From contig NZ_FQYR01000005.1 in assembly GCF_900141815.1 (NCBI RefSeq), positions 310,001 through 374,000 on the forward strand: 64,000 bases of DNA, in the 5' to 3' direction. The stretch's first letter is position 1. Each line of letters begins with the position of its first letter. Of this stretch, positions 52,827 to 61,432 are shown in pieces. Position numbers and translations under genes: made by a program. The notes below the pieces were generated by a model. The model searched no databases. It had not been told where the DNA came from and worked only from the letters and a program-made list of their open reading frames with translations. Source of the DNA: Rubritalea squalenifaciens DSM 18772. Lineage in GTDB: Bacteria > Verrucomicrobiota > Verrucomicrobiia > Verrucomicrobiales > Akkermansiaceae.

Positions 52827-53294
52827 TCATTTGATGAGATACTCCAGCAGGATGCTCTGCATGGAGCTGTAGAACTGGTTGCGCACGTAGGCTGCCAGAA
52901 TGTGAGTGTCTTCCTCGTCGATTTCTTCCTCGTCGGTGTAGTTGCTGAGTCGGAATTGTGCTTCCAGTGAGAGGCGGGCCTGATTGATGGCTCCATACCA
53001 GGTCTCTGCGTCTGCCGCTTGGATGAAGAGAGAGCCTGTCAAATCATTCTCTTTTTCCGCAGAGCTGATGGCCTTGGAAACATGGACAATTTGGCTGGCA
53101 AACTGGTCGCGAAGCTCTGGGGTGACAAACTCATCCCAATCATCGTCTGTCTCCATGAACGCGGAGAGTCTGTCCGGGAGGCATTTTCCGGGCATGTTGG
53201 CAGCATCCGTACAGATCATTTCTAGAATGAGCCAGTCATGGGGATTGTCTGCATCGATTCTAAGACCGCCTTCGAGTGTAGGTGCTACGCGCAT
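52827..53294 (-). CDS. DUF2017 family protein
   Basis: The 155-residue protein starts MRVAPTLEGGLRIDADNPHDW and is acidic and helical (FVTPELRDQFASQIVHVSKAIS, WYGAINQARLSLEAQF, ILAAYVRNQFYSSMQSILLEYL). Composition and position directly after clpS match DUF2017 proteins, which neighbour clpS in several phyla. Its function is unknown; a role in N-degron proteolysis is suggested only by context. The longer open frame to 53423 would overlap clpS and is rejected. Confidence 0.7.
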   Translation of the reverse strand: MRVAPTLEGGLRIDADNPHDWLILEMICTDAANMPGKCLPDRLSAFMETDDDWDEFVTPELRDQFASQIVHVSKAISSAEKENDLTGSLFIQAADAETWYGAINQARLSLEAQFRLSNYTDEEEIDEEDTHILAAYVRNQFYSSMQSILLEYLIK

Positions 53295-53316
53295 AATGAA
53301 TAGGGGAGAGTAGGGC

Positions 53317-53598
53317 TTAATCGGCTTTCTCGAGTGAGGCCTGAAGCTGGTAGGAATGCAATTGCTGGACGTAGAGTTCGGCTTTTTCCTTTTCACCAGC
53401 CCAGACGATGGATTTACCCGCATTATGGATTTCCAGCATGAGTGTCTCGGCTTTGGATTTGTTGTAGCCGAAGATTTTGATCAGCACCATGGTCACGTAG
53501 GCCATGAGGTTGACTGGATCATCATAGACAATCACTGACCATGGAGTGGCTGTCCGGACTTTTTGTTTCTCTTGAGACTGGGTGGATGAAGACGTCAT
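53317..53598 (-). CDS. clpS: ATP-dependent Clp protease adaptor ClpS
   Basis: ClpS binds destabilising N-terminal residues (N-degrons) and delivers the proteins to ClpA/ClpC-ClpP. The 93-residue protein has the core WSVIVYDDPVNLMAYVTMVLIKIFGYNKSKAETLMLEIHNAGK with the Asp-Asp and Asn that contact the N-degron, and the conserved end ELYVQQLHSYQLQASLEKA. The N-terminal 18 residues form the usual flexible tail. It heads the small clpS - DUF2017 - holA operon, with a 22-bp gap to DUF2017. Confidence 0.95.
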   Translation of the reverse strand: MTSSSTQSQEKQKVRTATPWSVIVYDDPVNLMAYVTMVLIKIFGYNKSKAETLMLEIHNAGKSIVWAGEKEKAELYVQQLHSYQLQASLEKAD

Positions 53599-53707
53599 CT
53601 GGCGGCTATAGTGGTGTTGGGCTGATGAAGTTTCAAGTTTATAGCCTGAGATCAGGAAATCTCAGTTCATTGGAAAGAAAATATGCGCTGTGGCAGTACA
53701 GAGTTCC

Positions 53708-55318
53708 ATGCGTCTAAGTTCTCTATACCGAATGAGTTTGATCGCTTCTGCGTGCCTGCTGACTTCCAGTGGGCTCAATGCGGGAGTGGCTGAGGATGTT
53801 ACGAATTTCAAAAAACTTGATGCCAAGCAGAAGGAAGACTTGGTTGAGGGATTGTCTAGGAAGAGTCTGAAGAAGTTGAAGCCTGAGGAATTGCTCAAGG
53901 TTCAGAAGGCCTGCTTTGAACTCTCCAAGCAATTGATTGGCAGCAATGGTAAAGGTGGGCTGAAGACGGTGAAAGATCCTTCCGCCGCCGCGGTGCTCAA
54001 AGTGGCTGGCGATTATCTAGACAATATGCCTGTGGAGCAGACACCCGCTCATCCTGCAGCAGGCGCTATCTTCGGTGAAGTACCAGCCAAGGCTCCCAGA
54101 GTGACGCAATCTGTGGAAATCAATCCTTGGGTAGTTCGCTGGCATGCTACTGGTTTGTATGCGGCGCCGGGAGAAGTGGTCACACTGAAGTTTCCCAAGG
54201 AATGGGTGGGGAAAGGTCTCAAGGTTCAGCTCTCTGGTCATACCGACAAGATCAGTACCAAGAAAAAACTGCAGCGGCTTCCAGCAAGCCCGGCAAGAGC
54301 ATTTGAAGTCAATGCCACTGAGGTCAAGATCAGCGGTGCCTTTGGAGGCGCAATCTACATCAATACGGGTAATGAGCGCCGCAAAGACGGTAAATTCCAG
54401 GTGGCAATTTCCAATGCGGTGAAAGCTCCTTACTATGTACTGGGCAGCACATCACTAGAGAAATGGAAGAACGAACTCAAAAACGCTCCTGCGCCTTATG
54501 CGGAGTTCGTGACTCCAAGGATTGCTCTCTCGTTTCCTTCTGCCTGGATTAGAGATCTGGAGGACCCCAAGGCTCTTTTGGAATATTGGGATGAAGTCGT
54601 GAAGTTGCATGATGAGCTGGGCGGGCTCGGCGGCGTTCGTTACGGCCCGGAGCGAGTCAATGTGGATGTCCAGATTTCAGTCGGCTTGTTCCATGCAGGT
54701 TATCCAACGCAGGGACCCCAAGCTCAATGTCGCGGCGTGGTGGATCTGGCCAAACTCAAAACCAAGGGAAATTGGGGCTGGTTCCATGAAATGGGTCATG
54801 AGTCCCAGCGCAGACCTGATAAGGCTTGGGGCTGGAATAATCCCTACACTTTTGATGGTTCGATTGAAGTGACCGTGAACCTTTTCAGCTCCCATGCAAT
54901 GGATCGTCTGAAAATGAAGGATCGCGGTGGCTGGAGCTGGACTGCTTCAGCCTATGAGGTGGCCAAACGAGCAGACAAAGTGCTCAAAGAGGGCAAGAGC
55001 TACCCAGAGATGGGGGCGGGTGACAAACTAGCTATGTATCTGCAGCTGCGTGACGCCTTCGGCTGGGACCCGATTGGCAAGGTTCTGGCTTCATACTCTC
55101 AGGATCAAGACAAGCGTCCTGGTATTCTGCCTAAGCTGAATCAAGAGAAGCGTGATGTTTTCATGGTCAGAATGTCCAGACAAGTTGAGCGCAACCTAGC
55201 TCCTTTCATGGAGGAAGTCTGGGGCATCAAGCTAGGCAAGGACGCCAAGAATATGGTCAAAGACCTGCCAGTTTGGATTCCTGAAGGCTTTGAGAAATTC
55301 ACGTCCACGGAGAACTAA
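53708..55318 (+). CDS. Secreted M60-family (enhancin-like) metallopeptidase
   Basis: The 536-residue protein has a signal peptide (MRLSSLYRMSLIASACLLTSSGLNAG), a helical N-terminal domain, and a C-terminal M60/PF13402-type peptidase. The zinc motif is HEMGH in WGWFHEMGHESQRRPDK, followed by the ligand Glu in DGSIEVTVNLF. The preceding WVVRWHATGLYAAPGEVVTLKFP is a family hallmark. Such enzymes cut mucins and other O-glycosylated proteins; Akkermansia and other Verrucomicrobia carry several. Here it probably acts outside the cell on glycoproteins. The ATG at 53708 is preferred over a GTG at 53690. Confidence 0.88.
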   Translation: MRLSSLYRMSLIASACLLTSSGLNAGVAEDVTNFKKLDAKQKEDLVEGLSRKSLKKLKPEELLKVQKACFELSKQLIGSNGKGGLKTVKDPSAAAVLKVAGDYLDNMPVEQTPAHPAAGAIFGEVPAKAPRVTQSVEINPWVVRWHATGLYAAPGEVVTLKFPKEWVGKGLKVQLSGHTDKISTKKKLQRLPASPARAFEVNATEVKISGAFGGAIYINTGNERRKDGKFQVAISNAVKAPYYVLGSTSLEKWKNELKNAPAPYAEFVTPRIALSFPSAWIRDLEDPKALLEYWDEVVKLHDELGGLGGVRYGPERVNVDVQISVGLFHAGYPTQGPQAQCRGVVDLAKLKTKGNWGWFHEMGHESQRRPDKAWGWNNPYTFDGSIEVTVNLFSSHAMDRLKMKDRGGWSWTASAYEVAKRADKVLKEGKSYPEMGAGDKLAMYLQLRDAFGWDPIGKVLASYSQDQDKRPGILPKLNQEKRDVFMVRMSRQVERNLAPFMEEVWGIKLGKDAKNMVKDLPVWIPEGFEKFTSTEN

Positions 55319-55392
55319 TCGGGAAGTATTTTTGCTGATTAGGAGGTGCTGGCTTGGGTTGTTCACTATACCCAGAGAGGTATGATTATGAC

Positions 55393-56640
55393 GTGAGCGA
55401 TTCTAAAACAGCTATCATTGTAGGCGGCGGTATCGTCGGCCTTTGTTCAGCCTATTATGCAGCGAAGCGCGGCATTGATGTCGTCGTGCTGGACAGAGAT
55501 AAAGCTGATGAGGAAGGCTGCTCCTTTGGCAATGCCGGGATGGTGGTGCCTAGTCACTTCATCCCGCTGGCTGCTCCCGGAATGATTGCCAAGGGCATGC
55601 GATGGATGATGAATCCAGAGAGCCCGTTTTACGTAAAGCCTCGCCTCAATCTGGACCTCATGCGATGGGGCCTGCTTTTCTGGCAGCATGCTAATGAGGA
55701 GCACACCCAGCGCTGTAAGGATCTATTGGCCAAGATGAGCCTGGAGAGTCGTCAGCTTTTCGAGGATTTGAGTCAGGATATTGGTGATTTCGGGCTCGTG
55801 AAGAAAGGGCTGCTGATGCTTTGTAACACCCAGAAGGGGCTGGATGGTGAGGCTGAGGTGGCAAGGATGGCCAATGAGCTGGGTATCCGTGCCGAGGTAT
55901 GCGATTCCAAGCGTATTGCAGAGTTGGATCCAGCAATCGACATGAATGTCGTTGGTGGTGTCTGGTTTGAGCAGGACTGCCATCTGGAGCCAGTCAAACT
56001 GATCAGCTTGCTCCGCAAAAAGCTTGCTGAAATGGGAGTCGAGATCCGCTATGAGACTGAGGTGACCGAATTGCTGCGTAAGGGCAAGAAAGTAGAAGCG
56101 GTGCAACTCAAGGGGGGAGAGCAACTCACTGCAGATAGTATTCTATTGGCCGGGGGAGCCTGGACTCCAGAGCTTTCCAAGCAGATCGGTGCCAAGATCC
56201 CGATGCAAGCAGGTAAAGGCTACTCGCTTACTTTGCCAAATCCTGTCCAGCTTCCGGAGCTATGCTCCATCTTTGTAGAGGGCAAGGTGGCGATTACCCC
56301 AATGGCGGATTCATTGCGGTTTGCTGGCACGATGGAAGTGGGAGGTAATGACCTAAGTGTTAATTCACGACGAGTCCAAGGCATCATCAAGACGGTGAAA
56401 GATTATTTCCCGAAATTCAAAGATGCAGACTTCGAGGGAGTTGAACCATGGGCTGGATTGCGTCCATGCTCTCCTGATGGTCTGCCTTATATTGGCACCG
56501 TTGAGGGTGCCGAGAATGTCGTTGTGGCAACTGGCCATGCGATGATGGGGCTGAGCCTCGGTCCAATTACTGGCTCTATGGTCGCCGACCTGATGGAAGG
56601 TAAGCAGGTGGACCAGCGCCTCAGTCTCTCCAGATTCTAA
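55393..56640 (+). CDS. FAD-dependent D-amino-acid dehydrogenase-like oxidoreductase
   Basis: The protein of about 415 residues belongs to the DAO/DadA family. The FAD-binding motif AIIVGGGIVGLCSAYYAAKRG is at the N-terminus. It is followed by SFGNAGMVVPSHFIPLAAPGM, typical of DadA, and a C-terminal GLRPCSPDGLPYIGTVEGAENVVVATGHAMMGLSLGPITG closing the cofactor site. It would oxidise a D-amino acid or related imino acid and pass electrons to the membrane. The exact substrate is uncertain. The GTG at 55393 is preferred, with GAGAGG upstream; a TTG at 55354 also opens the frame. Confidence 0.85.
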   Translation: MSDSKTAIIVGGGIVGLCSAYYAAKRGIDVVVLDRDKADEEGCSFGNAGMVVPSHFIPLAAPGMIAKGMRWMMNPESPFYVKPRLNLDLMRWGLLFWQHANEEHTQRCKDLLAKMSLESRQLFEDLSQDIGDFGLVKKGLLMLCNTQKGLDGEAEVARMANELGIRAEVCDSKRIAELDPAIDMNVVGGVWFEQDCHLEPVKLISLLRKKLAEMGVEIRYETEVTELLRKGKKVEAVQLKGGEQLTADSILLAGGAWTPELSKQIGAKIPMQAGKGYSLTLPNPVQLPELCSIFVEGKVAITPMADSLRFAGTMEVGGNDLSVNSRRVQGIIKTVKDYFPKFKDADFEGVEPWAGLRPCSPDGLPYIGTVEGAENVVVATGHAMMGLSLGPITGSMVADLMEGKQVDQRLSLSRF

Positions 56641-56711
56641 ATGATTCATCGCTAACAAATGGCGTAGACTTTTCGGGACAATATCCGGATTGTTTGCTAT
56701 GGGTTAAGCGA

Positions 56712-59399
56712 ATGAAAGAGACAGGTACTATCAGCGCTGAGCGCAAACGATTGGTCGAGGACGGCAAACGATCCAAAAACTGGAAGCGTTGGGGGCCTTA
56801 CCTAGCCGAGCGCCAGTGGGGTACGGTACGCGAGGACTACTCCGATTCCGGTGATGTCTGGCATCATTTCACTCATGACCATGCGAGGTCTCGTACTTAT
56901 CGCTGGGGAGAAGATGGCTTGTTAGGGTGGTCTGACCGAAAGCAACGCATCAACTTTGCTCCGATCGTCTGGAATGGTAAGGACCCGATTCTCAAAGAGC
57001 GCCTCTTTGGCTTGAGCGGTCCTCAGGGGAACCACGGTGAGGATGTCAAAGAGTGTTATTACTATCTGAATAATACGCCGACGCACTCATACAGTCGGGC
57101 TCTCTACAAGTACCCGATGGAGCGCTTCCCCTACAGTAAGATCGTAGAGGAGAACGCTTCACGTTCAGCCAAAGAACCTGAGTACGGTTTGATTGATACA
57201 GGGGTGTTTGACGAAGGTGAATACTGGGATGTTGAAACGATAGTGGCCAAGGCGGGGCCACAAGACATGTGCTGGACGATGCGCGTGACGAACCGCAGTG
57301 ACCATGATGAAGAAATTCATATTCTGCCGAGTGTCTGGTTCCGTAATTCCTGGGGATGGAGTGGTGATCATTTTGAAGGAGAGTGGGGCAAGCCGGAGAT
57401 GTATCTCGATGGAGACAAGGTCATTGTGGATCATCCGGAGATTGGTAAATTCCATTTCTACCTGAACTCAAAGGTTGAGGGATTTCAGGATTGGCTTTTC
57501 ACTGAGAATGAAACGAACATGAGCCGCCTCTATGGCGGAGCCAGCAAGACACCTTACACGAAAGATGGGTTTCACGAATACTTGATCCGCGGTAAAGAGG
57601 ATGCAGTAAACCCCGAGAAAAAGGGAACCAAAGTAGCTGCCTGGGTGACTCTGAAAGTGCCTGCAGGTGAAACCAAAGAGGTTCAGTGTCGACTAATCGG
57701 TGTTGAAGAGGATAAGGGGCAGGGCTTCAAAGATTTTGATAAGGTACTCAAACTTCGTGCTAAGGAGGAAGTGGAGTTTTATGATGAAATTCTTCCTGAA
57801 AATCTAACTAAAGAGGAAAGAAGAGTTGCGATACAGGGCTATGCTGGCCTGCTCTGGTCCAAACAGTTCTACTACTACATCGTAGATGAGTGGAGAACTG
57901 GTGATAATGGCGCTGAGAATGCCTCACCCTACCGGATGAATGGTAGAAACAAGGATTGGGAGCATCTCTTCGCACGCGATGTGCTCTCTATGCCTGACAA
58001 GTGGGAATATCCCTGGTTTGCTTCTTGGGACAGTGCTTTCCACATGGTGGCGTTTGCGAGAGTCGATCCTCACTTTGCCAAGAAGCAATTGTTGCTCTTC
58101 ATGCGTGAGTGGTATCTTCACCCGAACGGACAGATCCCTGCTTATGAGTGGAACTTTTCTGATGTGAATCCACCTGTGCATGCTTGGGCTGTTTGGCAGA
58201 CCTATCAGATTCTCCAAGACATGGGGCAGCCGGATTTGGAATTTCTGGAGAAGGCAGTACAGAAGCTGTTCTTGAATTTCACCTGGTGGGTGAACCAGAA
58301 AGATGTTGATGGGGTTCATTTGTTCTCCGGAGGATTCTTGGGGCTTGATAACATTGGTGTCTTTGACCGTTCTCAGGAGCTGGGTGATGGGGCACGATTA
58401 ATTCAGGCGGATGGTACAGCCTGGATGGGGGCCTTCTGTGCCAAGATGCTGGTCATGACACTGGAACTGGCCAAGACCAGACCGGTGTACGAAGATATGG
58501 CTTCCAAGTTTTTCGAGCATTTTGTGCGCATCGCCAGGGCTGCCAATGAGGAAGGTGGTGATGGTCTCTGGGATGATGAAGATTGCTTCTACTACGACCA
58601 TCTGATGCTGAAGTCTGGTGACAAGGAGCCTCTCAAAGTGCGCTCCATGGTCGGTCTTCTTCCTCTAACTGGTGTGGCGGTTCTTGATCTCGAAGAGGTG
58701 AAGAAACTGCCTGGTTTCGAGAAGCGATTGAATTGGTTTATGGAGAACCAGAGTGATCTGGCTGAGTATGCTAGCTACTGTGATAAGGAACGTAGTCATG
58801 CTGCTGAGAGATTGCTGGCGCTGCCAACACGCGAGAGATTTGAGGCGATGTTAGATCGTATGCTAGATCCTGAGGAGTTCCTCAGCGATCATGGTTTGAG
58901 GTCACTTTCCAAGTATCATGGAAAGCACCCTTACAGCATCTTCTGGGGGGGGGAGAAACATTCTGTTAGTTATGTTCCCGGTGAAAGTGATGGCTACATG
59001 TTTGGAGGAAACTCAAACTGGCGAGGGCCGGTATGGTTCCCTGTGAACTACATGGTGATCAGTGCTCTGAGGCAGTACCAATGTTACTATGGAGATGCAT
59101 TTAAAGTGGAGTTTCCGAAAGGATCGGGAGATCTCCTTACTCTCAATCAGGTGGCGGATGCATTGACTGACCGCTTGGTTGGTCTATTCCTGCCTGATGA
59201 GGATGGCAAGAGACCGTGTTTCGGCGGTCTTGATCTCTACAAGCAAGGCGGGGAATGGCAGGATCTTGTTTATTTCTATGAGTATTTCCATGGAGAGAGT
59301 GGAATAGGTCTAGGGGCCTCACATCAGACTGGTTGGACGTCTCTGGTTGTGCCGCTGATGTGTGATCGTGCTAAACGGCTTCATCAGACACCTCTCTAA
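56712..59399 (+). CDS. GH63-like (MGH1-type) glucosidase
   Basis: The 895-residue protein is a cytoplasmic, signal-less glycoside hydrolase of the MGH1/GH63 type, with an (alpha/alpha)6 barrel. Hallmarks are ERQWGTVREDYSDSGDVWHHFTHDHARSRTYRWGEDGL at the N-terminus, FASWDSAFHMVAFARVDPHFAKKQLLLFMREWYLHPNGQIPAYEWNF with the presumed catalytic acid Asp, and NSNWRGPVWFPVNYM plus GASHQTGWTSLV near the end. Related enzymes act on glucosylglycerate, mannosylglycerate or alpha-glucosides, and others are processing glucosidases. The substrate cannot be fixed here; compatible-solute turnover is plausible. ATG 56712 is preferred over a TTG at 56694. Confidence 0.88.
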   Translation: MKETGTISAERKRLVEDGKRSKNWKRWGPYLAERQWGTVREDYSDSGDVWHHFTHDHARSRTYRWGEDGLLGWSDRKQRINFAPIVWNGKDPILKERLFGLSGPQGNHGEDVKECYYYLNNTPTHSYSRALYKYPMERFPYSKIVEENASRSAKEPEYGLIDTGVFDEGEYWDVETIVAKAGPQDMCWTMRVTNRSDHDEEIHILPSVWFRNSWGWSGDHFEGEWGKPEMYLDGDKVIVDHPEIGKFHFYLNSKVEGFQDWLFTENETNMSRLYGGASKTPYTKDGFHEYLIRGKEDAVNPEKKGTKVAAWVTLKVPAGETKEVQCRLIGVEEDKGQGFKDFDKVLKLRAKEEVEFYDEILPENLTKEERRVAIQGYAGLLWSKQFYYYIVDEWRTGDNGAENASPYRMNGRNKDWEHLFARDVLSMPDKWEYPWFASWDSAFHMVAFARVDPHFAKKQLLLFMREWYLHPNGQIPAYEWNFSDVNPPVHAWAVWQTYQILQDMGQPDLEFLEKAVQKLFLNFTWWVNQKDVDGVHLFSGGFLGLDNIGVFDRSQELGDGARLIQADGTAWMGAFCAKMLVMTLELAKTRPVYEDMASKFFEHFVRIARAANEEGGDGLWDDEDCFYYDHLMLKSGDKEPLKVRSMVGLLPLTGVAVLDLEEVKKLPGFEKRLNWFMENQSDLAEYASYCDKERSHAAERLLALPTRERFEAMLDRMLDPEEFLSDHGLRSLSKYHGKHPYSIFWGGEKHSVSYVPGESDGYMFGGNSNWRGPVWFPVNYMVISALRQYQCYYGDAFKVEFPKGSGDLLTLNQVADALTDRLVGLFLPDEDGKRPCFGGLDLYKQGGEWQDLVYFYEYFHGESGIGLGASHQTGWTSLVVPLMCDRAKRLHQTPL

Positions 59400-59420
59400 A
59401 GTGGAGCTAGGAGCAAGAAT

Positions 59421-60014
59421 GTGGTATGTTTTCACATGCCCACGTATCATCCAGGCTTGCAGCAGTTTCTGATTCCCTTGTCGGCTGGAGAGATGACTCT
59501 CCAGTCGGCCTTGGATACCTTGCTGGAGATTGGAAACACCTCAGATGAGGTTCCTTGGATCGTTAAAATCATGGAGAATCCCTCTTTTGATTTTCCCCCA
59601 TTCAGCATGTTCAAGGGCCGTGTGAGTCTCTTCCAACATGACTGTATTCATCTGGTGCTTGGTAGGGGCACGACGCTCATTGATGAAGCCTTTACGATCG
59701 GATTTACCATGGGGTCTTCCCATGAGATGAGCACGATGGCCGCGAAGCTTTTCGGCTACGTGGCCGGCCATTGGTATCCCAAAGCCTATCGATTCCCGTC
59801 AGCGGCTCAGCGTGTCTATAAAGATGCCATGCATCTGGGTATGGTGAGTAATAGTGTTCCGTTGGAAGAAGTGGATTATCGCCCGCTGCTCCATCTGACG
59901 CTGGCAGAAGTGAGATCCCATCTAGGTATCGAAACTGAATTGCTCAGGTCCTACTACCGCGTAGAAGCTGAGAGAAATCCGAGTGTCGAGGCGTGTCAGC
60001 GTCTGTTAAGCTAG
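59421..60014 (+). CDS. Coq4-like protein
   Basis: The 197-residue protein contains the zinc-binding signature of Coq4, HDxxH-x11-E, exactly spaced (HDCIH, 11 residues, E), within RVSLFQHDCIHLVLGRGTTL. Coq4 proteins take part in ubiquinone biosynthesis (ring decarboxylation and hydroxylation). The rest is helical and ends in LTLAEVRSHLGIETELLRSYYRVEAERN. The start is a GTG at 59421 with AGGAG 7 bases upstream, one of the few genes here with a strong ribosome site. No other quinone gene is nearby, so a ubiquinone role is uncertain; a distinct metal-dependent function is possible. Its end overlaps the AraC gene by 9 bp. Confidence 0.7.
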   Translation: MVCFHMPTYHPGLQQFLIPLSAGEMTLQSALDTLLEIGNTSDEVPWIVKIMENPSFDFPPFSMFKGRVSLFQHDCIHLVLGRGTTLIDEAFTIGFTMGSSHEMSTMAAKLFGYVAGHWYPKAYRFPSAAQRVYKDAMHLGMVSNSVPLEEVDYRPLLHLTLAEVRSHLGIETELLRSYYRVEAERNPSVEACQRLLS

Positions 60015-60905
60015 ATTTTGGCGATGTTCAGCGATAATGTCTGAGGGCTTTTGTCCCTTTTCCTCAATGAAAGCCTTTGTGAAGTGGGAGAGCGAATTGT
60101 AGCCTACTTCCATGGCAGCTTCAGTCACGTTATAGTCACCATCCCTGAGTAAGTTAGTGGCCTTGTCTATGCGCAGTTGCCTGAGCTTTTGTTTCAAGGT
60201 CATGCCTGTACTGCTGGAGAATTGCCTGCTGAGATAATGAGTCGCGCAGCCTATGCTCTGGGCGAGCGATTTGAGGTCAAGTGGTTCGTCTAGGTGGTCC
60301 TTGAGCCAGGCGATGCATTTCTCGATACGTTCTTTCTGGGTCTTTTTGATGCTGCTACAGAAAGGCAGGCTATCACTAGCCAGTGTTTGAGGCGTGAACA
60401 GATGAAGCGTAAAGATCTCAATGACTTTTGCCATGTACCAAAAGGGTGCCGCAGCGGTCTGAACAGGGGGGGAGACCAGCTCCTCAGCAAGTTCTCGCTC
60501 CGCCAGTGACATCGATCTTACCTGACTCAGGCTAGTCGTAGAGGCTTTGCCGCTATTGAGTATCTGAACTAAATTCGGGTGCAGTGCCTCCCGTTTAGAG
60601 CCGAAAGTTTGCTGAATCCATGATGTTTTAGCACTCAGTATCAGGTAATGGTGATTCTCATCGGGCTGGAGACGTGACGCAGAGAACATTCCGTCTGTAG
60701 AACGGTGAAAAACCGTCATCGTGCCTGCTGTCAGACTCAAGCGCAGTGACTGGCCAAAAATGATGGCCTGACCTTCTAGATTCAGGACAATATGGAGCGC
60801 ATCTGTGCTGATATAGTCGACGAGGCGTCTGCCAGTTGTATGCTGGACAAGCGTCACACCATCGCGCTCTAGTTCACCATAGAGACGTCTGGAAGTTCCT
60901 GACAT
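60006..60905 (-). CDS. AraC-family transcriptional regulator (PchR-like)
   Basis: The 299-residue protein ends in a double helix-turn-helix of the AraC/XylS type (ERIEKCIAWLKDHLDEPLDLKSLAQSIG ... LRQLRIDKATNLLRDGDYNVTEAAMEVGYNSLSHFTKAFIEEKGQKPSDI). The NVTEAAMEVGYNSLSHFTKAF segment resembles PchR/YbtA regulators, which control siderophore uptake genes. The N-terminal half (LHIVLNLEGQAIIFGQSLRLSLTAG) is a cupin-like effector domain. The gene starts 15 bp after a small upstream gene that carries a Fur-box-like palindrome, so it is probably iron-regulated and perhaps acts on iron genes. This is inference. Confidence 0.88.
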   Translation of the reverse strand: MSGTSRRLYGELERDGVTLVQHTTGRRLVDYISTDALHIVLNLEGQAIIFGQSLRLSLTAGTMTVFHRSTDGMFSASRLQPDENHHYLILSAKTSWIQQTFGSKREALHPNLVQILNSGKASTTSLSQVRSMSLAERELAEELVSPPVQTAAAPFWYMAKVIEIFTLHLFTPQTLASDSLPFCSSIKKTQKERIEKCIAWLKDHLDEPLDLKSLAQSIGCATHYLSRQFSSSTGMTLKQKLRQLRIDKATNLLRDGDYNVTEAAMEVGYNSLSHFTKAFIEEKGQKPSDIIAEHRQNLA

Positions 60906-60920
60906 GAATGCAAGGGGCCG

Positions 60921-61310
60921 TTAAACTCTCTCGGCCCAGCAAAAGCCCATGAAGATGCGATTGGACTGCTTGTTCTGTAGGGCTGCCATCTTCATCTTTT
61001 CCTCGCAATAGAGTGACAGGTCGTGGTTGTTGCCCAGTGACAGACATGACCTGCTGCGGTGATTTGATTCTTCGACGACAATTTCAATCTGGATCCGATT
61101 TTCCAGCAAGGAACGTAATTCCTCCAGATCTTGGCGGTGCCAGCCTGAGAGCGTCTTGGTGAGCTTGAAGTACGCAGCGACACATTGCCCGGGCTCGCCG
61201 TGGCCCGTCATCGCCAAACGGATATCTAAAAGGGCATCCGCTTGAGCTGGAACCTTGGCGATCAGTCGGTCGATACAGGTGCATGCTTTGGTCTGTTGAG
61301 TAGTGCTCAC
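60921..61310 (-). CDS. Small protein of unknown function upstream of the AraC gene
   Basis: The protein of about 129 residues has a Cys-containing N-terminus (KACTCIDRL) and helical body (VPAQADALLDIRLAMTGHGE, LTKTLSGWHRQDLEELRSLLENRIQIEI). No family is recognised. The frame opens at TTG 61319 or GTG 61310. It lies 15 bp ahead of the AraC gene and directly behind a palindrome resembling a Fur box. It is probably co-transcribed with the regulator. Confidence 0.6.
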   Translation of the reverse strand: MSTTQQTKACTCIDRLIAKVPAQADALLDIRLAMTGHGEPGQCVAAYFKLTKTLSGWHRQDLEELRSLLENRIQIEIVVEESNHRSRSCLSLGNNHDLSLYCEEKMKMAALQNKQSNRIFMGFCWAERV

Positions 61311-61323
61311 AGGACTCAATTAA

Positions 61324-61338
61324 TGAGAACGGGTCTCA
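61324..61338. promoter_or_regulatory. Fur-box-like palindrome
   Basis: The 7-1-7 dyad TGAGAAC-G-GGTCTCA, extended to AATGAGAACGGGTCTCAAT (14 of 19 matches to a common Fur-box variant), lies just upstream of the 60921-61310 gene. Both the architecture and the TGAGA half-sites are typical of Fur-family operators. The assignment is tentative. Confidence 0.5.
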
Positions 61339-61378
61339 ATAGCAAGTGATTTTTTTGAGATTCCTGTGTCTAGGCGTG

Positions 61379-61414
61379 AAAAAACCTTGCGGAAGCAAGT
61401 GACCGCAAGGTTTT
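61379..61414 (-). terminator. Rho-independent terminator
   Basis: A perfect 12-bp stem (AAAACCTTGCGG with its complement CCGCAAGGTTTT) and 10-base loop end in a T-run on the minus strand, shortly past the stop codon of the small cysteine protein gene at 61433-61627. Confidence 0.85.
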
Positions 61415-61432
61415 GAGTAGAAATGGGTAAGA

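Noticed and set aside
52827-53423. Longer start of the DUF2017 frame
   Set aside because: The extra 43 codons run into clpS and do not resemble the family; the ATG at 53294 begins the conserved part.
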